Assembly (NCBI RefSeq): GCF_018324205.1
Contig: NZ_AP023356.1
Location: forward strand, 744,001-808,000
DNA from: Actinoplanes ianthinogenes
Lineage (GTDB): Bacteria > Actinomycetota > Actinomycetes > Mycobacteriales > Micromonosporaceae
DNA length: 64,000 nucleotides
Reading direction: 5' to 3'
In this document: positions 44,641 to 54,580 of the stretch, in pieces
Position numbering within the stretch: position 1 is the first letter of the stretch
How the letters are laid out: the number at the start of each line of letters is the position of its first letter
The notes under the pieces: generated by a model
Databases searched by the model: none
The model's input: only the letters and a program-made list of their open reading frames with translations
Told to the model about the DNA's origin: nothing
Made by a program: the position numbers and the translations under genes

Positions 44641-45117
44641 ATGACCATCGAGGTACATGCCATCCCGGCGGCGGCGCTGGAGCAGGCCCGGGCGGACGCC
44701 GCCGGCACCGCCGGTCCCGGCTTCGCCCGGACGGTCGCGGACGGTGGGGAGCCGCTGCGCTGCTGCCTGCGGGACGCCCGGCCGGGCGAGGAACTGCTGC
44801 TGTTCACGTACGAGCCACCGCTGCCCGCCAGTCCGTACCGGGAGGTCGGGGCCGTGTTCGCGCATGCCGCACGGTGCGCCGGGCCCGATCCGGCGGGCGC
44901 GGGCGGCGTCCACCCGGCCGCGTGGCGCGGCCGGCCGCAGGTGCTGCGGGCCTACGACGAGCGCGGCTGGATCCATCCGGCCACGAGGGTGCACGACGGC
45001 TCGGATCCGGACCGGGCGCTCGCCGAGGTCTTCGCCGACCCGGCGGTGGTGCAGGTGCACAGCCGCAATGTCGCCTACGGCTGCTTCATGTTCGTAGCGA
45101 CCCGCAGCTCACGATGA
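44641..45117 (+). CDS. DUF1203 family protein
   Basis: The 158-residue protein has the family pattern: a Cys-containing LRCCLRDARPGEELLLFTYEP block, SPYREVGAVFAHAARC, a YDERGWI segment and a C-terminal YGCFMFVATR. The function of DUF1203 is unknown. ATG 44641 follows GGATGAAG, a weak Shine-Dalgarno. It stands alone 75 bases after the EccC-DinB fusion gene and could share its transcript. Confidence 0.88.
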   Translation: MTIEVHAIPAAALEQARADAAGTAGPGFARTVADGGEPLRCCLRDARPGEELLLFTYEPPLPASPYREVGAVFAHAARCAGPDPAGAGGVHPAAWRGRPQVLRAYDERGWIHPATRVHDGSDPDRALAEVFADPAVVQVHSRNVAYGCFMFVATRSSR

Positions 45118-45164
45118 GATATCGAACGGACGACCAGTTATCGCGCGACTAGGTGACGCACGAC

Positions 45165-45170
45165 TATAGT
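45165..45170 (+). promoter_or_regulatory. -10 box for a leaderless small regulator
   Basis: TATAGT lies six bases before GTG 45177, which sets the start of the following gene at the first base of the transcript. No clear -35 box is seen at the usual distance. Confidence 0.5.
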
Positions 45171-45176
45171 GCAGGC

Positions 45177-45401
45177 GTGCCGCAATATCTCATGGGAGCC
45201 GGCGAGATCGCCAAACGGCTCGGGCTCAGCCGCCAGCGTGTTCAGCAACTCTCCGAGCGCCCCGACTGGCCCAAGCCCTATGACTTCCTCGCCATGGGCC
45301 GCGTCTGGCTGAAAGTCGACATCGAGGCGTGGATCGCACGCCAGCGCACCCAGGACACCGCACCGGACACCGACTTCATTCAAGATCAGTCGACCGGCTG
45401 A
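45177..45401 (+). CDS. Small helix-turn-helix DNA-binding protein (AlpA/MerR-like)
   Basis: The 74-residue product is almost entirely a winged helix-turn-helix of the excisionase/MerR type: AGEIAKRLGLSRQRVQQLS as the recognition motif, then WPKPYDFLAMGRVWLKVDIEAW. GTG 45177 is chosen over GTG 45153 because a TATAGT box would place the transcript start on it. Proteins of this size can be excisionases of mobile elements, but no integrase or att site is nearby, and lone copies of this type are common in actinobacteria. Its 3' end overlaps the convergent SDR gene by 26 bases. Confidence 0.8.
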   Translation: MPQYLMGAGEIAKRLGLSRQRVQQLSERPDWPKPYDFLAMGRVWLKVDIEAWIARQRTQDTAPDTDFIQDQSTG

Positions 45402-46218
45402 GTTTCTCCCAGCCGGTCAGCTCACTCCTCAGCCGTTCCTGATGGGCGGCGATGGCGTCCACCGCATCGCCGCCCAGAGCCAGGCGCAACGGCGGCGCCG
45501 GGTGATCGAGAGCGGTCAGGATCGCCGCGGCGGCCTTGGCCGGATCACCCGGCTGGCTGCCGTCCATCGCGTCGACCGCGGCCCGCGTCGGCCCGACCGT
45601 GCCGGCGTACGCGTCGAGCGCCGCCGACCGGTGCATCCGGCTCCCGCCGAACTCGGTGCGGAACGCGCCCGGTTCCACGATCAGCACGCGCACGCCGAGC
45701 GGCCCGACCTCGGCCGCCAGCGCCTCGGAGAGCCCCTCCAGGGCGAATTTCGCCGCGCAGTACGCGCCGAATCCCGGCATGCTGAGCTGCCCGCCCATCG
45801 AACTGATCTGCACGATCGCGCCGCTGCCCTGAGCGCGCAGGTGCGGCAGCGCCGCCTTGGTCACCTCGACCGCGCCGAAGAACATCACGTCCAGCAGCTC
45901 CCGCAGCTCGGCCATGGTCATCTCCTCGACCGCGCCGACGCTGCCGTTGCCGGCGTTGTTCACCACCACGTCGATCCTGCCGAACTCGGCGACGGTCCGC
46001 TCCACGGCCGCTGCCACCTGAGCGCTGTCGGTGACGTCGAGCGGCGCGGTCCGCAGCCGCTCACCGCCGGCCGCGACCAGCTCGCCCAGCCGGCGCGGAT
46101 CCCGCGCGGTGGCCATCACCCGGTCCCCGGCGGCGAGCGCGGCCAGCGCCAGCTCCCGCCCGAACCCCGCCGAACATCCGGTGATCAGCCACACCCGTTG
46201 CGTCTGCTGCTTCGTCAT
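45376..46218 (-). CDS. Short-chain dehydrogenase/reductase
   Basis: The 280-residue classical SDR has the cofactor motif TGCSAGFG near its start, NNAG (VVVNNAGNG), the catalytic Ser in QISSMGGQ, and the YxxxK motif YCAAK. An Arg after the first strand (TARDPRRL) favours NADP(H). The substrate is unknown. It is divergent from a LysR-type regulator gene with a 71-base gap, the classical arrangement in which the regulator controls the reductase. Confidence 0.93.
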   Translation of the reverse strand: MTKQQTQRVWLITGCSAGFGRELALAALAAGDRVMATARDPRRLGELVAAGGERLRTAPLDVTDSAQVAAAVERTVAEFGRIDVVVNNAGNGSVGAVEEMTMAELRELLDVMFFGAVEVTKAALPHLRAQGSGAIVQISSMGGQLSMPGFGAYCAAKFALEGLSEALAAEVGPLGVRVLIVEPGAFRTEFGGSRMHRSAALDAYAGTVGPTRAAVDAMDGSQPGDPAKAAAAILTALDHPAPPLRLALGGDAVDAIAAHQERLRSELTGWEKLSRSTDLE

Positions 46219-46276
46219 GCCTCAACTCTGTCCGCCCGGCGGGGACGGCGGCCAACACCGGTTACCGGTCGCGGTT

Positions 46277-46291
46277 ACAGTCTCTGACTGT
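46277..46291. promoter_or_regulatory. Palindrome over the LysR start codon
   Basis: ACAGTC-TCT-GACTGT is a perfect 6-bp inverted repeat that includes the GTG start at 46290. A -10-like TACAGT (46276-46281) overlaps it, and GGTTAC is repeated upstream at 13-base spacing. It is a likely autoregulatory site of the LysR protein. Confidence 0.5.
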
Positions 46292-47180
46292 GACGGAACT
46301 GCGGCAGCTGCGGTACTTCGTCGCGGTGGCCGAGCAGCTCAGCTTCACCAGGGCCGCCGCGCAGCTGCACGTCGCGCAGCAGTCGCTGTCGCAGCAGATC
46401 GGGGTGCTGGAGCGCCAGATCGGGGTGCGGCTGTTCGACCGGGACACCCGGGGGACGCGGCTGACGCCGGCCGGGGAGGCGCTGCTGCCCGGTGCCCGGG
46501 AGGTGCTCACGCGTACCGAAGAGATCGTCGCGCAAGCACAGCGGGCCGCGACCGACCGGATCTCTCTGGGTTTTCTCTCCTCGACGGCGAACTACATGCT
46601 GCCCGCGGTGGTGCGGGCGGTGCGCGAGCGGCTGCCGCGGGTCGCGCTGTCCACCCACGACCTGCCGATCGACGCGCTCGTCGCCGGGCTGCGGGAGGGG
46701 CGGATCGACGTCGCGTTCACCCGGCCGCCGCTCGTCGACGACCTGGCCACCCGGACGATCGCGAGCGAGCCGGTGTGCGCGGTGCTGCCGTCCGGGCATC
46801 GGCTCGCCGGCGCCGGCACGGTCACCCTGGCCGAGCTGGCCGGCGAGGACTGGGTGCTCACGCCGCGCTCGTCGTGGCCGCCGTGGCACGAGAAATACGA
46901 TCGGGACTTCGCGGCGGCCGGGTTCGCGCCACGGGTGGTGCAGCGCGCGAGCGGGGTGCCGAGCCTGCTCGGGCTGGTCGCGGCCGGGGTCGGGGTGACC
47001 CGGCTGGCGCGGTCCGCGGCGAGCATCCGGCGGTCCGGGGTGGTGTTCGTGCCGATCGCCGGGGAGGTCGCCGAGACGGTGCTGGCCTGGAACCCGGCCC
47101 GGGACCATCCGATGCGCTCACATCTCCAGGCCGTCGTCACCGAGCTCGCCGCCACCACCGACCTGCCCGGCGGCGGTTAG
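46290..47180 (+). CDS. LysR-type transcriptional regulator
   Basis: The 296-residue protein has the LysR helix-turn-helix (LSFTRAAAQLHVAQQSLSQQI) at about residues 17-37. A two-lobed effector domain follows, with typical DVAFTRPP and GVTRLARS segments. It most likely controls the divergent SDR gene. GTG 46290 is preceded by a -10-like box and no Shine-Dalgarno. The stop TAG shares bases with the stop TAA of the convergent DUF2203 gene (TTAG at 47177-47180). Confidence 0.93.
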   Translation: MTELRQLRYFVAVAEQLSFTRAAAQLHVAQQSLSQQIGVLERQIGVRLFDRDTRGTRLTPAGEALLPGAREVLTRTEEIVAQAQRAATDRISLGFLSSTANYMLPAVVRAVRERLPRVALSTHDLPIDALVAGLREGRIDVAFTRPPLVDDLATRTIASEPVCAVLPSGHRLAGAGTVTLAELAGEDWVLTPRSSWPPWHEKYDRDFAAAGFAPRVVQRASGVPSLLGLVAAGVGVTRLARSAASIRRSGVVFVPIAGEVAETVLAWNPARDHPMRSHLQAVVTELAATTDLPGGG

Positions 47181-47539
47181 GGGAGTCGGCGACGGCCGGC
47201 CACACCCAGGTCGTGACGGTGATACCAGCCCAGCTCCGGCTCGCCCTCCAGCCAGCAGAGCAGGACCGGCGCCCCGTCGAGGTCGGACGGGAAGTCGACC
47301 AGCAGCGGCGCCACGCTCTTGAGCTCCGCGCCGGACTCCTGGATCACCGTCATCAGCTCGTTGAGCCGGGCCTCGGCGGCCTTGCGCTCCGGCAGGCCGC
47401 CCAGCGACGTCGGCTCGCCACCCGGGACGAGCGCGGCGGAGAGCTCCACCATGTCGGCCCGCAGCGTGACGATCTCGTCCAGGACGGGGCGCAGCCGCTC
47501 CAGCTCCGAGCGCGCCTCCGCCAGTGTGAACAGCCCCAT
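47177..47539 (-). CDS. DUF2203 family protein
   Basis: The 120-residue protein opens with LFTLAEARSELERLRPVLDEI and ends with DGAPVLLCWLEGEPELGWYH, the standard beginning and end of DUF2203. The middle is a predicted helical hairpin. The family has no known function. ATG 47539 is downstream of the chemoreceptor gene on the same strand, with a 25-base gap, and is probably co-transcribed with it. Confidence 0.88.
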   Translation of the reverse strand: MGLFTLAEARSELERLRPVLDEIVTLRADMVELSAALVPGGEPTSLGGLPERKAAEARLNELMTVIQESGAELKSVAPLLVDFPSDLDGAPVLLCWLEGEPELGWYHRHDLGVAGRRRLP

Positions 47540-47564
47540 GGCGACAGTTAATCAGAGGCGTTCG

Positions 47565-49502
47565 TCAGTAGCGGAACGAGCCGACCAGGGTGCGCAGCCG
47601 GTCGGAGAGGTCGGCGAGCTGGGCCGCGGCCCGCTGGGTCTCGGTGGCGCTCGCCGTGGTGTTCGCGGCGGCGTCGGACACCCCGCCGATGACCGCGGCG
47701 ATCTCCCGCGAGCCCTGCGCCGCGTCACCGACCGAACGGCTCATCTCGTTGGTCGTGGCGGTCTGCTCCTCCACCGCGCTGGCGATCGTCGTCGAGTAGC
47801 CGCTGATCTGGCTGATCACCTCGGTGATCGCGGCGATCGCGGCGATCGCCTCCGCGGCCGACGCCTTGATCGTGCCGATCCGGCCGCTGATGTCCTCGGT
47901 GGCCCGGGCGGTCTCCTGGGCGAGCTCCTTGACCTCGCTGGCGACCACCGCGAACCCCTTGCCCATCTCGCCGGCCCGGGCCGACTCGATGGTGGCGTTC
48001 AGGGCCAGCAGGTTGGTCTGCTCGGCGATCGACGTGATCGACTGAAGGACCGCGCCGATCTCCTCGCTGGACTCGCCGAGCCGGCTCATGGTCGCGCCGG
48101 TGCGCTGCGCGGTCTCCACCGCCGCGGCGGTGACCCGGGCGGCCTCCGAGGCGTTCTCGGCGATCTCCCGGATCGAGGCGCCCATCTCGCCCGCGCCGGC
48201 CGCCACCGTCTCCACGTTCGCCGACACCCGGCCGGCCGAGTCGGTGACCACCGCGGCCTGCTCGGCGGAGGTGCGGGCGCTGCCGGCCAGCCGGCCGGAC
48301 ACGTCGGTGATGGTGCCGCTGACCACGCTCAGGTCCTCGGCGGCGCCGGCGATGCCGCGTACGGTGCCGGCCACCTTGAGCACGAACCGGTTGAACGCCA
48401 TGCCGAGCTGTCCGACCTCGGTGTCCGGTGACTCGTCGACCCGCTGGGTCAGGTCGCCGTCCCCGTCGGCGATGTCGGCCATCCGGTCCCGCAGCCGGTT
48501 GATCGGCGCCACGATCGCCCGGGAGACCAGCAGCGTGGCGATGATGCTGACGGTGAGGGCGATCGCGGCGAGCAGGATCGCCAGGTTGCGCAGCCGGTGC
48601 GCGGGGGCCAGCACGGCGCTCTCCGGGATGGTGACGACCAGGGCCCAGGTGCTCTTCGCGCCGATCGTCACCGGCACGGCCAGGCGCAGTTGCCCGTCGG
48701 TGACGGTCCGGGCGGTCCGGCCCTGCACCGCCTTGCCGGCCAGCTCGCCGAGCGGGCCGCCGAGCGGCTTGGTGATCTGGTCGGGCTTGCCGCCGGCGAC
48801 CACGTTTCCGGCGGCGCTGACCAGGGTGGCCGCGCCGACGCCGAACGGCTTCATGCCGCCGATCAGGGTGGTCAGCGATTCGAGGGTGAGGTCGACACCG
48901 GCGACGCCGACGACCTGGCCGTCCCGCAGCAGCGGCATCTCGGCCGAGGTCATCAGCAGTTGCTTGCCGTTGACCTCGTACGAGTACGGCTCGAGCACCG
49001 TCTCCTGCCCGGACTTCTTCGGGCCCTCGTACCAGATGTTGGTGTTCGGGTCGTCCAGCCCGGCGAGCGCGTCCACCGCGATCCCGCCCGACTCGGTGCG
49101 GTGCCAGTACGAGATGTACCGCCCGGTCTTGTCGGTGCCGGTGGTGTTGCGATACCGCCGGTCCCGGCCGTCGAAGGCGTTCGGCTCCCACGCCGACCAG
49201 GCCGCCATGTACTCGGGGTGGCCGGCCAGCAGGGTGCTCTCCACCCGGTCGGCGAGCGCCCGCCGCGGGTCCTGGACAGCGATCGTCTGGAGGGTGGCCG
49301 CCAGGTCGCGGGCGGTCGTGAACGCGGTGTCGAAACGCCGCTCCACCTGCGCGGCGTTCGCCTGCATCTGGTGCTCGGCGTCGGCCAGGGCCGTGTCCTT
49401 CAGGCTGCTGGAGGCGCCGGCGACGAGCACGACGACGAGCAGCGCCACCGAGACGACCAGCAGCGTCGTCACGCTGAGCACGAGCCGGTTCCGAATGGTC
49501 AC
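47565..49502 (-). CDS. Methyl-accepting chemotaxis protein with Cache sensor domain
   Basis: The 645-residue receptor has an N-terminal helix ([21 protein letters not shown]), a periplasmic-type double Cache domain (about 40-300), a second helix ([20 protein letters not shown]), a HAMP domain and a long signalling coiled coil. The hairpin tip [30 protein letters not shown], split across several heptads, is the MCP signature. There is no CheR-binding pentapeptide at its end (LVGSFRY). Cache domains bind amino acids or carboxylates. No other chemotaxis genes are nearby. GTG 49502 is the start. Confidence 0.94.
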   Translation of the reverse strand: MTIRNRLVLSVTTLLVVSVALLVVVLVAGASSSLKDTALADAEHQMQANAAQVERRFDTAFTTARDLAATLQTIAVQDPRRALADRVESTLLAGHPEYMAAWSAWEPNAFDGRDRRYRNTTGTDKTGRYISYWHRTESGGIAVDALAGLDDPNTNIWYEGPKKSGQETVLEPYSYEVNGKQLLMTSAEMPLLRDGQVVGVAGVDLTLESLTTLIGGMKPFGVGAATLVSAAGNVVAGGKPDQITKPLGGPLGELAGKAVQGRTARTVTDGQLRLAVPVTIGAKSTWALVVTIPESAVLAPAHRLRNLAILLAAIALTVSIIATLLVSRAIVAPINRLRDRMADIADGDGDLTQRVDESPDTEVGQLGMAFNRFVLKVAGTVRGIAGAAEDLSVVSGTITDVSGRLAGSARTSAEQAAVVTDSAGRVSANVETVAAGAGEMGASIREIAENASEAARVTAAAVETAQRTGATMSRLGESSEEIGAVLQSITSIAEQTNLLALNATIESARAGEMGKGFAVVASEVKELAQETARATEDISGRIGTIKASAAEAIAAIAAITEVISQISGYSTTIASAVEEQTATTNEMSRSVGDAAQGSREIAAVIGGVSDAAANTTASATETQRAAAQLADLSDRLRTLVGSFRY

Positions 49503-49544
49503 GGCATACCGATCGGCGGATTCGGCCGACTGATGAGGCGATCG

Positions 49545-51704
49545 TCACATTCCGGACGTGACGGCCACCGGCGTCGCGCCGCGGACGGTGTCCCGGCCGG
49601 CGGACTTGGCGGCGTACAGGGCGTGGTCGGCGCGTTCCAGCAGGCGCTCGCACGACTCGGCGCCGTTCCACACGGCGTAGCCGACGCTGCACGTCTGAGC
49701 GGCGGGCGTCGCCGAGCGAAGCCGGTCCAGGATCTCGGCGGCCGCCGCGTCCCCGCAGCCGGGCAGCGCGATCACGAACTCCTCACCGCCCCAGCGGGCG
49801 ATCAGATCGCCGTCGCGCAGCTGGGCCCGGAACGCGGCCGCCGCGGCGATCAGCAGGTCGTCACCGGCCGGGTGGCCGTAGGTGTCGTTGTACCGCTTGA
49901 AGTGGTCCAGGTCGGCGATGGCAACGGTCAGCGGCTGCCCCTGGGCGCGGGCCGCATAGAGCAGCTCGGCGAAGCCGGCCTGCCAGGCCCGCCTGTTCGA
50001 CAGCCCGGTCAGCGTGTCGGTGTACGCCATCCGCTCCAGCCGCGACAGCAGCCGCTCGTGCTCCAGGGCGAGCGCGGTCTCGTCGGCGAGCAGCGCGACC
50101 GCCCGGGCGCGCAGGTCGCTGACCGAGGTGACCCGGGTCCGCCAGCTCACCGTCAGCATGGCGACGACCCGGCCGTCGGCGATCACCGGCTGCCACATCA
50201 TCGAGCGGGCGCCGACCAGGCGCAGCAGGGCCGCCGACACCCGCGGGTCGCGGCTCGGGTCGGCGAGGAAGACCGGCTGCCCGTCCCGGTACACGGTCGC
50301 GATCATCGAGGTGCTGTCCATCGGCACCCGGGTGCCGGCCACCGCGGCGCCGACCTCGCCGGTCACCACCAGGTCGGTGCCGTCCGGTTCGAGCAGGCTG
50401 ACCGCGTCGGCCTCGGCCAGCTCGCGGACCGCCTCGATGATCGTGTCGCGGGCGTCCTCGCCGGTGCGGATCCGCCGGGCGGCGGCCGAGACCGCGGCCA
50501 GCAGCCGGTCCGACTCGCGGACGGTGCGTTCGGCGACGTGCCGGTCGGTGACGTCGTGCAGGTGGATCAGCATCCAGTGCCGGGTGTCGGTGCGGTCGAG
50601 CACGCCGGTGCGCCGCACGGTCAGCCAGGCCCAGCACACGGTGCCGTCCGGCCGGACATAACGCATCTCGCGCCCGGCCGGGTCGATCTCCGTGCCGGGG
50701 TCGGCGTAGGCGTGACTGCTCGCCCCGACCAGTTCGTCCGCCGGGACCCCGACCAGCTTGCAGAACGCCGGGTTGACCGCGACGAACACGCCCTGCTCGT
50801 CGGTGATGCCGACCCCGGCCGGGGATGCCTGGAACAGGTTCTCGAAGCGCTCGAGCACCACGGCGAGCTCGTCCCGGGCCACCCGCAGGTCCCGCTGCCG
50901 GCGCCGGAGCGCCTCGTGCAGGATGACGCCGAGCAGTGCGGCCATGCCCATCTGCGCGGCGTAATAGCCCAGCTCCGGGGTCCGCAGCCGCTCGTCGACG
51001 GCGACCGCGGCCGCCCAGCCGGCGCAGCCGAGCAGGCCGGCCAGGGCCGCGGTGCGCCGGGCCGGGACCGCCCCGCCGACGCCGACCAGGGTCAGCAGCA
51101 GGGTGGTGGTGTAGTGCAGCTGGCCGGTGATCGCGACCTGCCCGACGGCGACCATGACCGGGATGTAGGCCAGGTTCTCCCAGCCGCGGCCGGTCCCGCG
51201 CGGGCCGGCCCCGCGGGCGGCGGCGGTCAGCAGCAGGACCGCGGTCGCTCCGGCCAGGGAGGTGAGAACGATGCGGGCCGTCCCGGTGAGCATGAGGCAG
51301 TTGGCCAGCATCAGCGCAACGTAGTAGGCGGCCAGCGCCGCCCGACGCCACCGCGCCGCGCCCTCGTCGTCGGGCCGCGGCGCACCGGCGGGCACCCGCC
51401 CGGCCGGCACTGCCTGGCGCCCCGCGGTCCCGCCACCCGGACCAACCACCGCCGCCGGCACCTGCTCGACCGGCGTAGCGCCACGCCCGTCGGCCGCCGG
51501 CACCCGCCCGGCCGACGCGGCATCGCGGCCCGCCGGCCCGCCACCCGGACGAACCACCGCCGCCGGCACCTGCTCGACCGGCGTAGCGCCACGCCCGTCG
51601 GCCGCCGGCACCCGCCCGGCTGACGCGGCATCGCGGCCCGCCGGCCCTGCGGGGGCGGGTGTGCGGATCGGGCCGCTCGGGTCGTGGTGCGGGTCAGCGC
51701 TCAA
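49545..51704 (-). CDS. Membrane PAS-GAF-GGDEF diguanylate cyclase
   Basis: TTG 51704 behind GGGAGGAACC gives 719 residues. After an Ala/Pro-rich tail of about 110 residues with two 36-residue repeats come about five or six membrane helices. A PAS domain (FENLFQASPAGVGITDEQG), a GAF-like domain and a GGDEF domain follow. The active site GGEEF (near 638) is intact, and an inhibitory I-site RDGD stands five residues before it. It should make cyclic di-GMP with product inhibition. No EAL domain is present. The gene is alone, between the chemoreceptor and the DUF5682 gene. Confidence 0.93.
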   Translation of the reverse strand: MSADPHHDPSGPIRTPAPAGPAGRDAASAGRVPAADGRGATPVEQVPAAVVRPGGGPAGRDAASAGRVPAADGRGATPVEQVPAAVVGPGGGTAGRQAVPAGRVPAGAPRPDDEGAARWRRAALAAYYVALMLANCLMLTGTARIVLTSLAGATAVLLLTAAARGAGPRGTGRGWENLAYIPVMVAVGQVAITGQLHYTTTLLLTLVGVGGAVPARRTAALAGLLGCAGWAAAVAVDERLRTPELGYYAAQMGMAALLGVILHEALRRRQRDLRVARDELAVVLERFENLFQASPAGVGITDEQGVFVAVNPAFCKLVGVPADELVGASSHAYADPGTEIDPAGREMRYVRPDGTVCWAWLTVRRTGVLDRTDTRHWMLIHLHDVTDRHVAERTVRESDRLLAAVSAAARRIRTGEDARDTIIEAVRELAEADAVSLLEPDGTDLVVTGEVGAAVAGTRVPMDSTSMIATVYRDGQPVFLADPSRDPRVSAALLRLVGARSMMWQPVIADGRVVAMLTVSWRTRVTSVSDLRARAVALLADETALALEHERLLSRLERMAYTDTLTGLSNRRAWQAGFAELLYAARAQGQPLTVAIADLDHFKRYNDTYGHPAGDDLLIAAAAAFRAQLRDGDLIARWGGEEFVIALPGCGDAAAAEILDRLRSATPAAQTCSVGYAVWNGAESCERLLERADHALYAAKSAGRDTVRGATPVAVTSGM
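51430..51650 (-). repeat. 108-bp in-frame tandem repeat
   Basis: Two near-identical 108-base units, seen as GCGTAGCGCCACGCCCGTCG at 51473 and again at 51581, encode a 36-residue repeat (AGRVPAADGRGATPVEQVPA and flanks) in the cytoplasmic tail of the diguanylate cyclase. A third, diverged copy precedes them. Confidence 0.85.
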
Positions 51705-51799
51705 GGTTCCTCCCTTGCCGACCAGGCCTGTCGGCTGCTCCCGCCCGGAGTTGAGGGATCGGCACCGGTTGCCTGGGCAACCGGTGCCACAGCGTCCCC

Positions 51800-54580
51800 T
51801 CAGGCGCCGATCAGCGTCGCGACGGCCTCCGCAGTCGCCGGGAAGGCGGTCAGCAGCACCGCCGGACCGGGGCTCTCCGCGATGTCCGCCGCCGCGCTCC
51901 ACTCCCCCGTGCAGCCCAGCAACCCGGCCACCGCATCCGCGGTCGCCGGATGACCGGCCAGGAGGGCCCCGGCCGGACCGGTCGCCGGGATCTGCTCGGC
52001 TGCCGCTCCGGCGGCGGGCGCCGACGGTCGGCGGGCGAGCCACGGCGGTGTCCACGCGTCGATCGCCGGCAGTGTCCCGGGGAAGGTCCGCCCGGCCTCG
52101 CGGGTGAGAACCGGGACCAGCTCCGCCGCCTGCTGCTTGAGTGTCCTGATCAAGTTTGGCAGCCAGGGCAGCAGGACCGGGTCGGGCAGCCGGCCGAACG
52201 CCTTGGACAGCGTCTCCACCACGAACGGCGCCAGCCGCGGCACCGGGTCGAGAGCCTGCACGAACCCGCTCACGTACTGCGGGAACGCCGGCACCACGAG
52301 CGGGTTGCCGAGCAACTCGTCGACCCGGTCCCGCAGGTCGGCCGATGACAGGTCACCGAGCTGGTTGCGGGCCGCCCAGAGCAGGGCGATCTTGGCCGGG
52401 GTCTCCGGGTGTGACTGCCGGACGGCGATCTCCAGCTGGGTCCGGTCGCAGCCCAGGGAGAGTGCCAGGCTCTCCATGCTGAACAGGAAGCCGAGCATCG
52501 CCCCGACCTGCCGGACCCCGGTGTCCTCGTCGACGAACGCGGTCGGCAGCAGGGTGCAGTAGTGCGCGTACCCCTGGGTCACGAACCGCTCGCACCAGGA
52601 CGGCAGCACCGGCGTGGTGGCCCGGTAGTGCCCGAGCAACCGCCGGATGCGCCGCAGCACGTCCGGCGCGTCGTCGACGGTCCGCTCGGCCGCGAGCAGC
52701 TCGACCGCGCGGGCGCCCAGCTCGTCGGTGAGCCGCGGGCTCTGAAGGAACAGCATCGAGTTCTCCACCGCTTTGAGCGCGGTGGCCGTGGTCGCTTTCG
52801 GATCCCAGGCGTCGCGGCGCAGCCGCTGCTCCAGGACCTGCTCGACGGTGACGCCCTCGTAGCCCAGCTCGATGATGGTCCGCTGGTGGCGGCCCAGGTC
52901 GAGGTCCCAGCTCTCCTGGATGTGTTTCTCGCCCAGCTTGCGGCTGCCCATGATCGGCCGGACCGCCTGGTCGGGCAGCAGGTAACGCAGCATCCAGAGC
53001 AGCTGCGAGCACGGCGCCAGCTCGGGCCGGGCGGCCAGGTCGAGCAGCGCGCGCTGGATGCTGCGCTGCTCCAGGTTCAGCTCCAGCGGGGCGAGCCGGT
53101 CGTAGACGTCGCGGGCCAGCGGCGGCAACGCGTCGTACCCGACCTGGCCGATCCGATCGCCGCCGAGCAGGATCTCGCAGAGCCGCCGCACGTCGCGGCG
53201 GCCCGGCACGCTGTCCTTCTCGATGCAGGTGACCGCGGCGTCCTGGAAGTCGTACGGCGTCGGCCGCGCCCGTCCCCGCATCCCGGCCAGCAGGATCGAC
53301 GTCTCGAACACCGCGATCGCGTCGGCCGTGCTCGCCAAGTAACCGTTGCGCCGGGCCAGCCGGACGATGTCGACGCACCAGCCGCGCAGCTCCTCCTCGT
53401 CGAGGCCGTCGAGCGCGGGCGGCCCGGCGAGGTAGCCGGTGAGGTGGTCGGCGACCGGCCCGGACGACGCGGCCGGCAGCGGCAGGTCCGCCTTCGCCTT
53501 CCTCTTCCCGCCTTTCTGTCCCTCCAGCCGGAACGGCGTGAGGCGGAGTTTCGCCAGCTGTTTCTCCCAGGTGGCGGCCGCGATCGACACCGAGCCGGGC
53601 GCCAGGCCGAACTGGGCCTCGATCGCCGAGTGGCTGGACGGGATCAGCCCGTAGAGCCAGGTGGTCGCGGTCCGCGGGGTGATCGCGAAGTCCGGCGTGC
53701 CGGGCGCCGAGCCGACCTCCGGCAGCCGGCTGGCGGCGTGGAAGGCGCCGCAGATGTAGAGCCCGTCGGCCGGGTCCGTGCCGGTCGCGGCGAGGTGCTG
53801 GCGGATCCGGGTCCACATGTAGCGTTCCCGGTCCTCGTCGCTGGCATACCGCTTGGTGTCGTGCGGGGCCAGCCGCCGGAACAGGCTGCCGACCAGCGTC
53901 ATCACCTGCCGGTACGTCTCGTGGTCGGCCCCGGCCAGCGGCTGCTCCACATACTGGTCCCACCACTCGGACCAGTGCCGCACCCGCCCGTGGTGCAGCA
54001 GGTGCTCCTCCAGCTCGGCGAACCGGGGCCGCAGGTCACCGATCTCCACACCGACCGCGTCGCCGTGCAGATCCTCCTCCGGCTCGGTGGCCTCGGCGTG
54101 CCCCTCGAGGTCGGGCTGCCACTGGAACACGTGGTCGGTGGACCGGTCCACCAGGACCAGTTCGACGCCGGGGGTGTCCAGCGCGTACGAAACAGCCTGG
54201 TACTCCGCGGACGCCTCGGTGATCGGCGCGATCACCGACAGCGGGGCGGACTCCTTGGGAAACCCGTCCAGTTCGGAGGCGAAGGCTTGCAGCGCCACCG
54301 GGAGCCGGCAGTTGCGCAGCTCGGTCAGCAGCGGTTGCAGGTCCTCGCACAGCTCCAGATAGATGACCTTGGGCTGTTTCTCCCGCAGCCGCCGGAGCAT
54401 GGCCAGCGCGGAAGCCGGCGAATGGTGACAGACCGGGAAGATCTCCAAAGGTTCCCGCAAGGCGTGGTCGACATCGTCGACGATTCCGGCAAGGATCTCC
54501 GGCAGCGCCGCCGGGCCGTCCGCCAGCGACTCGGCGGCGCCTAGCAGTTGCGCGCGCAGCGGATCGAAGGGATTGGTCAC
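51800..54580 (-). CDS. DUF5682 family protein, last gene of the SWIM/VWA/AAA cluster
   Basis: GTG 54580 overlaps the stop of the AAA gene (GTGA) and gives 926 residues. The N-terminal region has FPVCHHSPASALAMLRRL, then KVIYLELCEDLQPLL, and later YICGAFHAASRLPEVG. This spread of His and Glu motifs recalls TIKI/TraB-like hydrolases, which is my inference. The rest is a long alpha-helical region rich in Leu. I assign it to DUF5682 from its gene neighbourhood and size. Function is unknown; it is likely the client or output protein of the AAA/VWA pair upstream. Confidence 0.82.
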   Translation of the reverse strand: MTNPFDPLRAQLLGAAESLADGPAALPEILAGIVDDVDHALREPLEIFPVCHHSPASALAMLRRLREKQPKVIYLELCEDLQPLLTELRNCRLPVALQAFASELDGFPKESAPLSVIAPITEASAEYQAVSYALDTPGVELVLVDRSTDHVFQWQPDLEGHAEATEPEEDLHGDAVGVEIGDLRPRFAELEEHLLHHGRVRHWSEWWDQYVEQPLAGADHETYRQVMTLVGSLFRRLAPHDTKRYASDEDRERYMWTRIRQHLAATGTDPADGLYICGAFHAASRLPEVGSAPGTPDFAITPRTATTWLYGLIPSSHSAIEAQFGLAPGSVSIAAATWEKQLAKLRLTPFRLEGQKGGKRKAKADLPLPAASSGPVADHLTGYLAGPPALDGLDEEELRGWCVDIVRLARRNGYLASTADAIAVFETSILLAGMRGRARPTPYDFQDAAVTCIEKDSVPGRRDVRRLCEILLGGDRIGQVGYDALPPLARDVYDRLAPLELNLEQRSIQRALLDLAARPELAPCSQLLWMLRYLLPDQAVRPIMGSRKLGEKHIQESWDLDLGRHQRTIIELGYEGVTVEQVLEQRLRRDAWDPKATTATALKAVENSMLFLQSPRLTDELGARAVELLAAERTVDDAPDVLRRIRRLLGHYRATTPVLPSWCERFVTQGYAHYCTLLPTAFVDEDTGVRQVGAMLGFLFSMESLALSLGCDRTQLEIAVRQSHPETPAKIALLWAARNQLGDLSSADLRDRVDELLGNPLVVPAFPQYVSGFVQALDPVPRLAPFVVETLSKAFGRLPDPVLLPWLPNLIRTLKQQAAELVPVLTREAGRTFPGTLPAIDAWTPPWLARRPSAPAAGAAAEQIPATGPAGALLAGHPATADAVAGLLGCTGEWSAAADIAESPGPAVLLTAFPATAEAVATLIGA

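Noticed and set aside
45177..45401. Mobile-element excisionase and att site
   Set aside because: No integrase, tRNA or direct repeats nearby; single HTH genes of this size are common in actinobacteria.
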